A stretch of 40,459 nucleotides of DNA from Mycobacterium sp. (GCA_031292695.1 JARLGS010000247.1:1-40459); one strand, 5' to 3'; shown: positions 15,755 to 23,317, counted from the first letter of the stretch. The notes: generated by a model from the letters alone, not told the origin. Numbers and translations are program-made.

Positions 15755-16411
15755 CTAGACGCCCTTCGTCGGCACACCTTCCGGTGGCTGCCCGCCCATG
15801 GCGACCAGGATCCGGTGCGCGCGGGCGACCATTGCTGCGCCGGACTCGTCCGGATGCCTGCGCCACCACAACATCAGGGCAGAGACGGTGTGTTCCCAGA
15901 CCGCGGTGGCAGCGACCAGATCGTCGGGATCGGTCAGTCCGACCGCGCCAAGAGAGCGAGACACTCCGCCGAATGCCTGTTCGCGCAAGATCGTTCGCTC
16001 GCGACGAGCGGCTTCACGCGCCGGCCCGTCGGGAACCGATCGATCAAACAGCACTTGCCAGTCACCGGGATGACCTTCAAACGTGGTGAAGATGCCCTTC
16101 AACACCGATTCACCGGCGGCGATGCCAGCGCTGGCGAGGTGATCCTCCGTGGTCATCGCACCGGCGACCGCGTCCTTGATCTGGGTTCCGATCCGCCTCA
16201 CACACGCGGCGTACACCGCCTCCTTGGATCCGAAATAGCTGATCACCAAAGCCTTGGATACGTCTGCGTGCTCGGCGATGGCCGCCAGGGATGCCCCGAC
16301 GTAAGTCGCCCTGCTGAACTCAGCGATGGCTGCCTCGACTATCAGCCGCTCACGTTCACCGCGAGGCACCCCTTTGGTGCCGGTTCTGCCGCGGGCGGGC
16401 TGCGTGATCAC
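15755..16411 (-). CDS. TetR-family regulator
   Basis: 218 residues. The HTH is LIVEAAIAEFSRATYVGASLAAIAEHADVSKALVISYFGSKEAVY at about residues 23-67. The C-terminal ligand domain is helical and unassigned. The start is GTG 16411, 9 bases after the stop of the unknown protein upstream, so it is the third gene of the SDR-unknown-TetR operon and probably regulates it. It converges with the metallopeptidase gene. Confidence 0.88.
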   Translation of the reverse strand: MITQPARGRTGTKGVPRGERERLIVEAAIAEFSRATYVGASLAAIAEHADVSKALVISYFGSKEAVYAACVRRIGTQIKDAVAGAMTTEDHLASAGIAAGESVLKGIFTTFEGHPGDWQVLFDRSVPDGPAREAARRERTILREQAFGGVSRSLGAVGLTDPDDLVAATAVWEHTVSALMLWWRRHPDESGAAMVARAHRILVAMGGQPPEGVPTKGV

Positions 16412-16420
16412 CGCCCAAGC

Positions 16421-17476
16421 CTAACCAGGCTGGACATCGATCCACTCCAGGTAGGCGCTGCCGGACACGGATTCCGAACGCCAGGTGCCCGTGTATGAGT
16501 ACGCGCCGGCGTATCCCGGGCCGTGGCCCAGGCGCCACGGCGAGTCGACGGTGCCGACCAGGGCCAGCACTTCACGCCCGCCGTCCCGAACCGACCAGTT
16601 GAACTTGCGCGGGCACCGCATTGGGGCGCCGCGGTCATCGACCTGCGGATCGCCGTACTCGGTGACGGCGAAGTGGACGTCGGTATAGACCTCGGTTTCA
16701 CCACCGAGGACCCGAACATGCGCCAACCTGCACGCAGTCCGGCCGCGGGCACGCACATCGGTCAACAGCACCTGCGTGCGCTCGTCGAGATTGATGATCT
16801 GATAAGTGAAGAAGTCCAACGGCAATTTGAGTTTGGCCGGCATTGGACGGCGCAGGAATCCCTGGTGCGTCCGGATTCTCGCGTACTCGAAGGTGCCCAG
16901 GCCACTGACCTCCGTCCCGTTCACGACACCGTGGTAGGGCGCCAGCAGGCTCAGGTGGTCGTAGATGGGTGTCTTCACGAAGTACGAAACCTGGTTGGTG
17001 ACAGCCAGTTTCAGGTCGACTTCAAACTGTGGGTAGCGGCCGCGGACCGTGACCTCGGGCAGCGCGACGTCGATGGCCAGGTCGTCCGCCCACCGCAGCC
17101 TGCTGCCGCTGTCGGTGAACCAGCAATCGGTGTGCATGTCGTACGCCTGATAGAAGCGCTGGTCTGCGTTCGCCGTCGAGGAGAACACGGTCGACGTATC
17201 CCGCGCATCGGCAGCGGCCAAGTGGTCCAGGTCGAACAGTTCGGTCCCCGATGCGCCCAACAGCGTCATGGTGTTGAGATAGCGGTACGGCTCCGGTAGA
17301 TCCGGCACGAACACCCCGAAATGCGTTACCCCCCAGGCACGTGACAGGTTGTGGGGCCGCAGAATCTGTGGTGCGTCGAACGGCTGTCGCGACGCGGGCA
17401 GCCGGCTGTCGACCAGCGGCAGCATGCCGTCGACAACCACACGGGACAGCGCACGCGAAATCTGATGCTTCTTCAT
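16421..17476 (-). CDS. Unrecognised 351-residue protein cotranscribed with an SDR
   Basis: I cannot name the family with certainty. The protein is soluble, beta-rich and Trp/Tyr-rich (AWGVTHFGVFVPDLPEPYRYLN, YDMHTDCWFTDSGSRLRWADDL, VSYFVKTPIYDHLSLLAPYHG, GLGTFEYAR, KFNWSVRDGG, GYAGAYSYTGTWRSE). The paired beta segments with GxGTFEYAR recall the lipocalin-like barrels of hydroxyneurosporene-synthase/AttH-type proteins, a comparison I hold only weakly. The start is ATG 17476 with AGGA upstream; the frame is open about 200 bases further, into the SDR gene. Position between an SDR and a TetR suggests metabolism of a hydrophobic ketone or alcohol. Confidence 0.75.
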   Translation of the reverse strand: MKKHQISRALSRVVVDGMLPLVDSRLPASRQPFDAPQILRPHNLSRAWGVTHFGVFVPDLPEPYRYLNTMTLLGASGTELFDLDHLAAADARDTSTVFSSTANADQRFYQAYDMHTDCWFTDSGSRLRWADDLAIDVALPEVTVRGRYPQFEVDLKLAVTNQVSYFVKTPIYDHLSLLAPYHGVVNGTEVSGLGTFEYARIRTHQGFLRRPMPAKLKLPLDFFTYQIINLDERTQVLLTDVRARGRTACRLAHVRVLGGETEVYTDVHFAVTEYGDPQVDDRGAPMRCPRKFNWSVRDGGREVLALVGTVDSPWRLGHGPGYAGAYSYTGTWRSESVSGSAYLEWIDVQPG

Positions 17477-17519
17477 CGGGTCCTGCCTGACTTGGTGGAG
17501 CGTGTCCGCGCGGAGACAG

Positions 17520-18353
17520 CTAGGTGAGTGACGCGATGGCGCGGTCCGAGGTGGCGGGGGACAGCAGGTCGATCGTCGGCAGCACGGCGCGCAGGACAGC
17601 GGCATTGACCTCGACCGGCTGATGCGTAACGGCACGCACGATCCACCGGCCGGCCTCCTCTGCAGAAAGCGCCGTGGCATCTTCGTATTCCACTGTCGGC
17701 GCGATCATTTCGGTACGGACCAGCGGGTAGTAGACGTTGGTAGCGCACACTCCGGGGTGCGGCCGCTCAGCGTTGAGGCTGCGGCCGAAGATGGCCAGTG
17801 CGCTCTTCGAGGCCGCGTATGCGGAGAACCGCGGAAAGGTGTTCGCGTGCAGTCCCCAGGTGCAAACATTGACGACCTGGCCGCGTCCCCGGTCGATCAT
17901 CCCCGGCAGCAAGCCCAAGGCCAGCTGAACGGCGGCGAGGTAGTTGAGCGACATGGTCCGCTGATAGTCGTGCAGCCGGTCGGTGGCATCGACGATGCTG
18001 CGCCGGATGGAGCGGCCTGCGTTGTTGACCAGAACGTCCACTCGCTCGTCGGCAAGATCGGCGATCAGCTCAGCCGTGGCGCCCTGATCGGTCAAATCGC
18101 AGGTGCGCCACTGACATCCGGTTTCGGCGGCCAAAGACCGCAACTCATCCTCGCGACGTGCGACGGCGACCACCTGGGCCCCTCGGGCGCTGAGCTGCGA
18201 AACCGCCTGTCGCCCAATGCCTGCCGATCCGCCCGTCACCACGATGGTCATATCGCTGACATCGCGGCCCGGCCCGACCAGCATTTCGTCGATGCGCTCG
18301 GGTAGCAGCGTGCGGCGTTGAACGAGCTCCAGGATGGCGCGGCGAACAGACAT
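17520..18353 (-). CDS. Short-chain dehydrogenase/reductase with atypical catalytic serine site
   Basis: 277 residues. Rossmann motif TGGSAGIG at 40-47, NNAG in VDVLVNNAGRS, and YAASK as the Tyr-x-x-x-Lys pair. An N-terminal extension of about 35 residues (RRAILELVQRRTLLPERIDEML) precedes the fold. The residue 13 before the Tyr, normally the catalytic Ser, reads Trp in NVCTWGLHANTFPRFSAY; a Thr sits one position earlier and may substitute. The start is ATG 18353 with GGAGGAAG upstream; a TTG 4 codons earlier overlaps that ribosome binding site. It is the first gene of a three-gene operon. Confidence 0.9.
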   Translation of the reverse strand: MSVRRAILELVQRRTLLPERIDEMLVGPGRDVSDMTIVVTGGSAGIGRQAVSQLSARGAQVVAVARREDELRSLAAETGCQWRTCDLTDQGATAELIADLADERVDVLVNNAGRSIRRSIVDATDRLHDYQRTMSLNYLAAVQLALGLLPGMIDRGRGQVVNVCTWGLHANTFPRFSAYAASKSALAIFGRSLNAERPHPGVCATNVYYPLVRTEMIAPTVEYEDATALSAEEAGRWIVRAVTHQPVEVNAAVLRAVLPTIDLLSPATSDRAIASLT

Positions 18354-18485
18354 GGCTTCCTCCAAAACGGCCTTCTCACCAGGACGCGGCCGATATTACC
18401 AGGCGGTCACTTCCGGCCGTGCACCCAGGCAAGGTCCCAGTTCAGGGCCGATCTGCGTCGCCGCCGCTCACGATCTGCGAGCGGC

Positions 18486-19379
18486 TCAGCGTTGCCGCGC
18501 CACGATGACCGGGGTGCGAACACCGTGCACCACGGCGGTGCTGACCGATCCCAGGAGCATTCCGGCGAATCCGCCCCGGCCGTGACTACCCACGACCATC
18601 AGTTGGGCCTTCTCCGCCTCAGCGAGCAGATGGCGGGCAGGTTGATCCAAGAACACGACGCGGCGCACCCGGACATCGGGGTAGCGCTCCTGCCACCCGG
18701 CCAACCGCTCGGCCAACTCTTCTTCTGCCGCAGGCCCAGCAACCGACCACTGCGCCCCGGGGAACTCCGACATATCGGCGTCGCTCCAAGCGTGCAGGGC
18801 CACCAATTCAACCCCGCGCCATGAGGCTTCATCAAACGCGATGGCGGTGGCCAACTCCGATGCCGGTGAGCCGTCGATCCCCACCACGACCGGTGCCTGC
18901 GGTCCCGCAGCGGCTTCCTCGTGGATCACCGCGACCGGGCAGTGAGCGTGATGCACCAGCGCGGTGCTCACCGAGCCCAGCAGGACACGCTGTAGTCCCC
19001 CTTGACCCTGGCAGCCCACCACCAGCAGCCGCGCGTCCTTGGTCAGGTCGACCAGAGTCGGCACCAGCGGCGAATAGAACACCTCACCGCGTACAGAAAT
19101 ATTGGCGGAGTCGCCGATCGCCTCCTTGGCAACACGTACGGCGTCCGCGATGATTCGCCGCCCCGCCGATTCCTGCCACTGGAAGAAATCCTCCGGAAGG
19201 GGTGCCATCGTGAAACCCCAACCCCCCAATCCCCCGATGGGGGACTGCATCACATGAACCACAGTCAGCGCAACGTTTCGCAGTCCTGCCTCGGCGGCCG
19301 CCCAGCGCACCGCCGCATCGGAGCCATGCGATCCGTCAACTCCAACGACGAATCCTCCGGTTGACACTCGATTGGCCAC
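18486..19379 (-). CDS. Tandem-domain universal stress protein (TB31.7/Rv2005c type)
   Basis: 297 residues from GTG 19379 (GGAAGGA 7 bases upstream), the same length as M. tuberculosis TB31.7. There are two USP domains (about 5-145 and 155-297), each opening with VVGVDGS or VVVGIDGS and ending with the ATP-binding loop: VGCQGQGGLQRVLLGSVS and VGSHGRGGFAGMLLGSVS. Both loops are intact, so ATP binding is expected. Such proteins slow growth and are typical members of the DosR dormancy regulon. Two DosR-like boxes lie 77-109 bases upstream. An ATG at 19409 would add 10 residues. Confidence 0.92.
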   Translation of the reverse strand: MANRVSTGGFVVGVDGSHGSDAAVRWAAAEAGLRNVALTVVHVMQSPIGGLGGWGFTMAPLPEDFFQWQESAGRRIIADAVRVAKEAIGDSANISVRGEVFYSPLVPTLVDLTKDARLLVVGCQGQGGLQRVLLGSVSTALVHHAHCPVAVIHEEAAAGPQAPVVVGIDGSPASELATAIAFDEASWRGVELVALHAWSDADMSEFPGAQWSVAGPAAEEELAERLAGWQERYPDVRVRRVVFLDQPARHLLAEAEKAQLMVVGSHGRGGFAGMLLGSVSTAVVHGVRTPVIVARQR

Positions 19380-19455
19380 CACACCGTCCTTCCGCCCATA
19401 TGACCGCAAACCATCGACAAGCCGACCTTAGAAGCGGGAGACCTCGCCGATCACC

Positions 19456-19488
19456 GGGCATTAGTCCTTTTCGCTAGGTCATTAGTCC
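19456..19488 (-). promoter_or_regulatory. Two tandem DosR-like boxes upstream of the USP gene
   Basis: On the minus strand GGACTAATGACC (19488-19477) and GGACTAATGCCC (19467-19456) both fit the GGACTNNNGNCC core of the DosR (DevR) box. Their centres are 21 bases apart, two helical turns, so two dimers would bind on one face. Tandem boxes at this spacing are typical of strongly hypoxia-induced mycobacterial genes. The upstream box overlaps the stop codon of the preceding gene. Confidence 0.65.
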
Positions 19489-20165
19489 TGCACGGCACCG
19501 GGTTGAACGCTGGGTGCTGGCTCACGAACCTCCAGCTCCGCCTCGGAGGCCAATTCGATGACGGCCAGCGAGAACTGTTCCGACAATTCCTCGATCGTGT
19601 AGGCCGAGAGCCGGCCGGTGGCGTACCACCAGTCCAGTTGCAATAGTCCAGCGCGACGGTGGGCCCGCAATTCCAGCACATGAGCCGGCCTCGGGTGGGC
19701 CCCCTCTATGGGTGCCAATCCGTAGCTGAACAACACTTCCGACACGTGAGCCGGATCGACGACGGCCTCGTTGAGCGCGCCACGCACGCTTCGCAACATG
19801 TCTGTGGCCGAAACCTTGTCATACGACACGCACTGCACCGGGATCCGGCGCACCACAGCCAGGGCGCCACCCGCGCGCTCCTTTGCGACAGCCACATCGA
19901 GGACGATCTGGCCCGGGCCGATCACCCGGTCGATCGCGCGTCCGAGGGCTGCGATGAGGAGTACCTCGACGTCCAGCGCGAGGTACTCGCTGGCACCGTC
20001 GACCTCGTCGGTGATCACCTCCGGCAGCGGCGCCTCGAGCCGCGACAAGTCCAGCGGGATACCGGCCGAGTCATGTTCACCGAGGTCGTAGTCGGTGACG
20101 CGCAATGGGGTAGGGGCGCCGGACGGAACGACGACGTCCGTCCTAGTGGTAAATGCGAGATTCAT
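19482..20165 (-). CDS. Free-standing C-lobe of an NRPS-type condensation domain
   Basis: 227 residues from ATG 20165. The middle and end follow the C-terminal half of NRPS condensation domains: EVLLIAALGRAIDRVIGPGQIVLDVAVAKE, then RRIPVQC, then ATDMLRSVRGALNEA, VLFSYG, HVLELRAHRRAGLLQLDWWYATGRLSAYTIEELSEQFSLAVIEL. The N-terminal lobe with the HHxxxD active site is absent, so no condensation activity is expected. The role is unknown; it may be a remnant or a binding module. The frame stays open to 20303 but has no coding character there. It lies between the GH1 gene and the USP gene on the same strand and shares the DosR-like boxes around it. Confidence 0.75.
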   Translation of the reverse strand: MNLAFTTRTDVVVPSGAPTPLRVTDYDLGEHDSAGIPLDLSRLEAPLPEVITDEVDGASEYLALDVEVLLIAALGRAIDRVIGPGQIVLDVAVAKERAGGALAVVRRIPVQCVSYDKVSATDMLRSVRGALNEAVVDPAHVSEVLFSYGLAPIEGAHPRPAHVLELRAHRRAGLLQLDWWYATGRLSAYTIEELSEQFSLAVIELASEAELEVREPAPSVQPGAVQD

Positions 20166-20228
20166 GACGATGTCAGCTTCCGTTAAGTATTGCTCTCTCT
20201 GTTCAGTTCGGTAACGCACGGACACATC

Positions 20229-20249
20229 CGGGCCCTGGAACAGGGCCCG
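20229..20249. other. Perfect 9-bp inverted repeat
   Basis: CGGGCCCTG / CAGGGCCCG around GAA, 64 bases upstream of the condensation-like gene start and 171 bases after the GH1 stop. It could end GH1 transcription or be a protein site; no U-tract follows on the minus strand. Confidence 0.5.
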
Positions 20250-20380
20250 ATCATGATCGAGTTCACCCCACAGCCCGCCGACTGGTCGGCGGCTAATCAA
20301 CACCTTGATGAATCAGGTGTCATCGTTGTGGATACGCCTGATGTCGGTAAGTGCACGACTCGCATAAGCCCCGACGCGAA

Positions 20381-20394
20381 GTGACTAAAGTCAC
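20381..20394. promoter_or_regulatory. DosR-like palindrome
   Basis: Minus-strand GTGACTTTAGTCAC differs from the DosR consensus GGGACTTTAGTCCC at two symmetric positions. It lies 216 bases upstream of the condensation-like gene and 26 bases beyond the GH1 stop. The distance to the start codon is longer than usual. Confidence 0.4.
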
Positions 20395-20419
20395 CGGATT
20401 TCAAAGACGCCCCAACTAT

Positions 20420-21796
20420 CTACTTCAATTGGGCCAGTGGTCCGTTCACGTCCAGCGGCGCACAACTGTCCTGCCCGACGGTCGTCGAGCAGTGCGCCGC
20501 GGGGATTACCGGCCGATATCCCGGCGCGGTACCGCCGTCGCGGGTGATCTGGGTGTAGGTCTGCACGGCATCGGTCGGCGCCCGCCGCAGTGCCGGATCA
20601 CCAAGGGCGTCAACCGAATACAGGCCGAACCGGCGCCGGTAACTGCCCCATTCGTAGTTGTCCACCAGCGACCAGTAGTTGTAGCCGATGATCGGGATAC
20701 CATCTGCCTTGGCCCGCTGCAGCCAGAACACGGTGTCACCCAGGTACTGAGACCGGGTCACCCCGTCGGCCCGCGGCTTGCCGTTGTCTGTGACCATGCC
20801 ATTCTCGACGACATAGATGGGCAGCCCCGGATACCGCTGGGCGTAGTAGCGTGCCACGTAGTAGATGTCTTCGGGCTGCAGCTTGTTGTTCCACGGCGCT
20901 GCCAAGCTCAGGCCCGCGGCCGGATTGTCTTGTGCCGTACCGGTGTAATAGTCGAATCCGAGGTAATCGAGGCTGTCCTTGACCCGGTCGAAGAACGAAC
21001 CCTCGATGCCCTTGACTTTCGGATCGGAGAACTGCGCCAACACATCTGGCGGAATGTACGCCTCGTTCGTGGTCACCTTGGCGTCCGGATCGGCGTCGTG
21101 GGCAGCGCGGTACACCGCTCGGTGCGCGTCCGCGACCCGGTCGAGAAACGTGCCGAACTGGTCAGGCTTGATCGCGCCGGTACGCATCTCCATCGCTCCG
21201 AAGGCCAGTGGCTCGTTGATGCTCACCCACAGCACGCCTTGCCCCGCATAGCGTTTGATAATCGCCTTGGCGAAGTCCTCGAACGCCGCGACATTGTTGA
21301 CGAACCCGCCGCGGTCGGCGATCCAGCCAGGGTAGACCCAGTGCATCAGCGTGATCATCGGGGTCATGCCGTCCTTACGCAGCGTCGCAACGACATCGTC
21401 GTAGTAGGCCAGTTCCTTGTCATCCCACTTGCCCGGTTCGGGCATCACCCGCGCCCATTCGACGCCGAACCGGAAGGTGTTGACACCCATGGCATGCGCG
21501 TTGGCGATGTCCTCGCGGTAGCGATGCCGGAAGTCGTCGGCCTGTTTGTACGGCTCTACCGGACCAACCCCGAGCGGATCAGCCGCGGGCGTCACCGGTT
21601 TATCGGCCGTCCGGTCGACGTACCGGCGCCAATTGCTGTCCGGCGCATCCCCTTCCACCTGGTATCCCGCGGTCGCTGTCCCCCAGTAGAAGCTGCGGCC
21701 CCAGGCCGAACCTGCCTTGGCCGGTTCCTGCCGCGCGCCGCACCCGGCCATGCCCATCACGACGGCAGACGCCAACAGCACCCTGATCCACTTCAT
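20420..21796 (-). CDS. Glycoside hydrolase family 1-like lipoprotein
   Basis: 458 residues from ATG 21796. The signal peptide MKWIRVLLASAVVMGMAGC ends in a lipobox (Cys19). The barrel has GH1 features: FYWGTATAGYQVEGD near the start, WARVMPEPGKWDDKEL, the acid/base glutamate in SINEP (usual TFNEP), and the nucleophile in YVVENG, followed by NYWSLVDNYEWGSYRRRFGLY. Both catalytic glutamates are present, so activity on a beta-linked glucoside or related sugar at the cell surface is plausible. No Shine-Dalgarno precedes the ATG. The upstream gene's TGA overlaps it (ATGA), and a TACGGT -10 six bases upstream could instead give a leaderless mRNA. Confidence 0.9.
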   Translation of the reverse strand: MKWIRVLLASAVVMGMAGCGARQEPAKAGSAWGRSFYWGTATAGYQVEGDAPDSNWRRYVDRTADKPVTPAADPLGVGPVEPYKQADDFRHRYREDIANAHAMGVNTFRFGVEWARVMPEPGKWDDKELAYYDDVVATLRKDGMTPMITLMHWVYPGWIADRGGFVNNVAAFEDFAKAIIKRYAGQGVLWVSINEPLAFGAMEMRTGAIKPDQFGTFLDRVADAHRAVYRAAHDADPDAKVTTNEAYIPPDVLAQFSDPKVKGIEGSFFDRVKDSLDYLGFDYYTGTAQDNPAAGLSLAAPWNNKLQPEDIYYVARYYAQRYPGLPIYVVENGMVTDNGKPRADGVTRSQYLGDTVFWLQRAKADGIPIIGYNYWSLVDNYEWGSYRRRFGLYSVDALGDPALRRAPTDAVQTYTQITRDGGTAPGYRPVIPAAHCSTTVGQDSCAPLDVNGPLAQLK

Positions 21797-22449
21797 ATCA
21801 AAACCGTACACTGCACTGTTTCGGTGAGTGGCCAGCGTGGACCGTCGGAACCGCATATCGCAACAAACGCAAAGGTCGACGGGGACGTGGTGAATGTGCG
21901 CAGCGGCGATCTGCACCAGCTGACCTTCGGCGGGTAGTTCGAGTGACGCCTTGGTCGATCAGTCAGGTTTTGACCGGTGAATCGGGCCCGGGTATCGCGG
22001 GTGGCCACGACCGGGGTGTAGCAGGCGAACGAAGCCGCCATGGAATCGGCTGTCCAGCGGAAGGTGCGGTCACCGGTCCGCTCGGCTGCGCGTCGCATCA
22101 GATGGACTTCGCCCACGCCCGCAGCGATCAGCGGCAAATTGCGGTCCACCCCCCAGCCGGCCGGCGTTTCATCGCGGTCCCGCCGGTTGAACGGCGCAGC
22201 CAGCATGACGAGCCGCACACCCGATCCCCGACCTTCACCACGCGCCGTCGACACCGAACGCAAGGCAAGATGGGCAGTATCACCGGCCGCTAGCGACGTG
22301 AACGCCTCCCGCAGACGATCGGCCTCCGGCCGCTGCTCAGGCGCGACGTGATCGCGTCGCCTACGCATGGCTGTCGCCAGGGCCCACACCGCCGTCAGAT
22401 ACGACAAATTGGAGGCGGGTTCGAATCGCTGGCGGGTCGTTGAGATCAT
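21793..22449 (-). CDS. Hypothetical protein, possibly with a degraded C-terminus
   Basis: 218 residues, family not recognised. Residues 1-165 have good protein character and GC-rich third positions (LSYLTAVWALATAMRRRRD, GWGVDRNLPLIAAGVGEVHLMRRAAERTGDRTFRW). The last 50 residues have poorer codon use (two ATA codons) and lie over a small, better-looking frame on the other strand, so the original end of the gene may have been lost. Its TGA overlaps the GH1 ATG. A DosR-like box lies 66 bases upstream of the start. The start ATG 22449 has only a weak AAAG upstream. Confidence 0.5.
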   Translation of the reverse strand: MISTTRQRFEPASNLSYLTAVWALATAMRRRRDHVAPEQRPEADRLREAFTSLAAGDTAHLALRSVSTARGEGRGSGVRLVMLAAPFNRRDRDETPAGWGVDRNLPLIAAGVGEVHLMRRAAERTGDRTFRWTADSMAASFACYTPVVATRDTRARFTGQNLTDRPRRHSNYPPKVSWCRSPLRTFTTSPSTFAFVAICGSDGPRWPLTETVQCTVLI

Positions 22450-22514
22450 CTCGATGTCTTTCGTCGGCGCCGATGAACGGGTTCGAGTCTGGTCATTGGG
22501 TGACCACGGCAGTA

Positions 22515-22528
22515 GGGACTAACGTCGC
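22515..22528. promoter_or_regulatory. DosR-like box upstream of the hypothetical/GH1 unit
   Basis: Minus-strand GCGACGTTAGTCCC matches 12 of 14 positions of GGGACTTTAGTCCC. It lies 66 bases before the hypothetical gene, the normal distance for DosR activation. Confidence 0.45.
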
Positions 22529-22540
22529 TGCTTCATGTTC

Positions 22541-22658
22541 TGACCCCGATCATCAGGCGGGCAGCCTGCTCCCGAAACTCCGGGGTGCACTTTCTTGCGC
22601 TTGCCGAAATACGGACATCCTTACCGCGGGACCAGCAGTCCCACCAGCCAGGTGTCCA
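22541..22658 (-). pseudogene. Remnant of an IS3-family element: left end and start of transposase OrfA
   Basis: Read on the minus strand, TGGACACC at 22658-22651 looks like an IS3-type terminal repeat start. About 33 bases further ATG 22618 begins a broken OrfA: PYFGKRKK in one frame and then CTPEFREQAARLMI in the next, the typical KxxYTPEFRxxAxRL start of IS3-family OrfA. A single-base frameshift separates the two pieces and a stop follows at 22541. The rest of the element is missing. The remnant sits between the PPOX gene and the DosR-like box. Confidence 0.6.
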
Positions 22659-22712
22659 CGATCGGCGGTCAACCCCCGAACCGGAAGGGGACGATCTGGT
22701 CTTCGGTCGGTG

Positions 22713-23255
22713 TCATGCGGTGTTGGCGGATGTTCCCGGTTGCTTGAGGATGCCGTCTGACGCTCGGGCGCAGACCCTTTCATCACCTGACTGGGTGTAG
22801 TTGCCGTAGGTCCGAATGACGTCGAAGTCAAAGACGAACAGGTTCTGCGCTCGGGCGTGGTCTCGGTACTCGTCGAGTTCGTAGTGGCGATCTGCTCCGA
22901 GTTCGTCATCGTGGGCCAGCAGCCCGCGGCTTCCGTGGCGGCCGTGCCGGGCCAGCATCAGATCGATGCCGTGGTCCACAGCGTCGGGACCGTCGAGGAT
23001 GTTCGCGATGGCGTCGATGCCGAGCCACAACGGTGGCGGGCCGAATACGAACAAGGTGCACCGCGGGTCGCGGCTCACGTTGGCGGTGCGGACCAGCTTG
23101 GGTGAGCCGGACGTTCGTATCCTGCCGGCGACGATGCCCAGCTCGACCCGGGCAGCATGTGGGCTGCCGTCGGCGCGCACGCTGATCATGGCCGCGTCGG
23201 GGCATCTGGTGATGAACGCCAACTCATCACCGGTATTCGAATGGGTCGTTTGCAT
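22713..23255 (-). CDS. PPOX-type split-barrel flavoprotein
   Basis: 180 residues from ATG 23255 (MQTTHSNTGDEL). Family features are MISVRADGSPHAARVELGIVAGRIRTSG, LVRTANVSRDPRCTLFVFGPPPLWLGIDAIANIL and a C-terminal FDFDVIRTYGNYTQS. It probably binds F420 or FMN. The open frame extends upstream through the divergent promoter, but the start above is preferred because the homologous fold begins there. It is divergent from a MerR gene with a palindrome between them, so MerR control is likely. Confidence 0.85.
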   Translation of the reverse strand: MQTTHSNTGDELAFITRCPDAAMISVRADGSPHAARVELGIVAGRIRTSGSPKLVRTANVSRDPRCTLFVFGPPPLWLGIDAIANILDGPDAVDHGIDLMLARHGRHGSRGLLAHDDELGADRHYELDEYRDHARAQNLFVFDFDVIRTYGNYTQSGDERVCARASDGILKQPGTSANTA

Positions 23256-23270
23256 AGCTCGACCATGCAA

Positions 23271-23288
23271 GTTCAACCCGACTTGAAC
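23271..23288. promoter_or_regulatory. MerR operator candidate
   Basis: GTTCAA-CCCGAC-TTGAAC, perfect 6-base arms, extended imperfectly by GCAA on both sides. It lies 16 bases from the PPOX start and 30 from the merR start, the usual place for a MerR-type site. Confidence 0.6.
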
Positions 23289-23317
23289 GCAAGTCGACCA
23301 ACCGCGACGATCGACGA

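Noticed and set aside
20351..21823. Plus-strand frame of over 500 codons opposite the GH1 gene
   Set aside because: Composition is that of an antisense shadow and the GH1 catalytic motifs are on the other strand. Only its last 37 codons (21824-21937) look coding and are reported separately.
22553..22909. 118-codon minus-strand frame across the IS remnant
   Set aside because: It reads the transposase remnant in the wrong frame and starts inside the PPOX gene.
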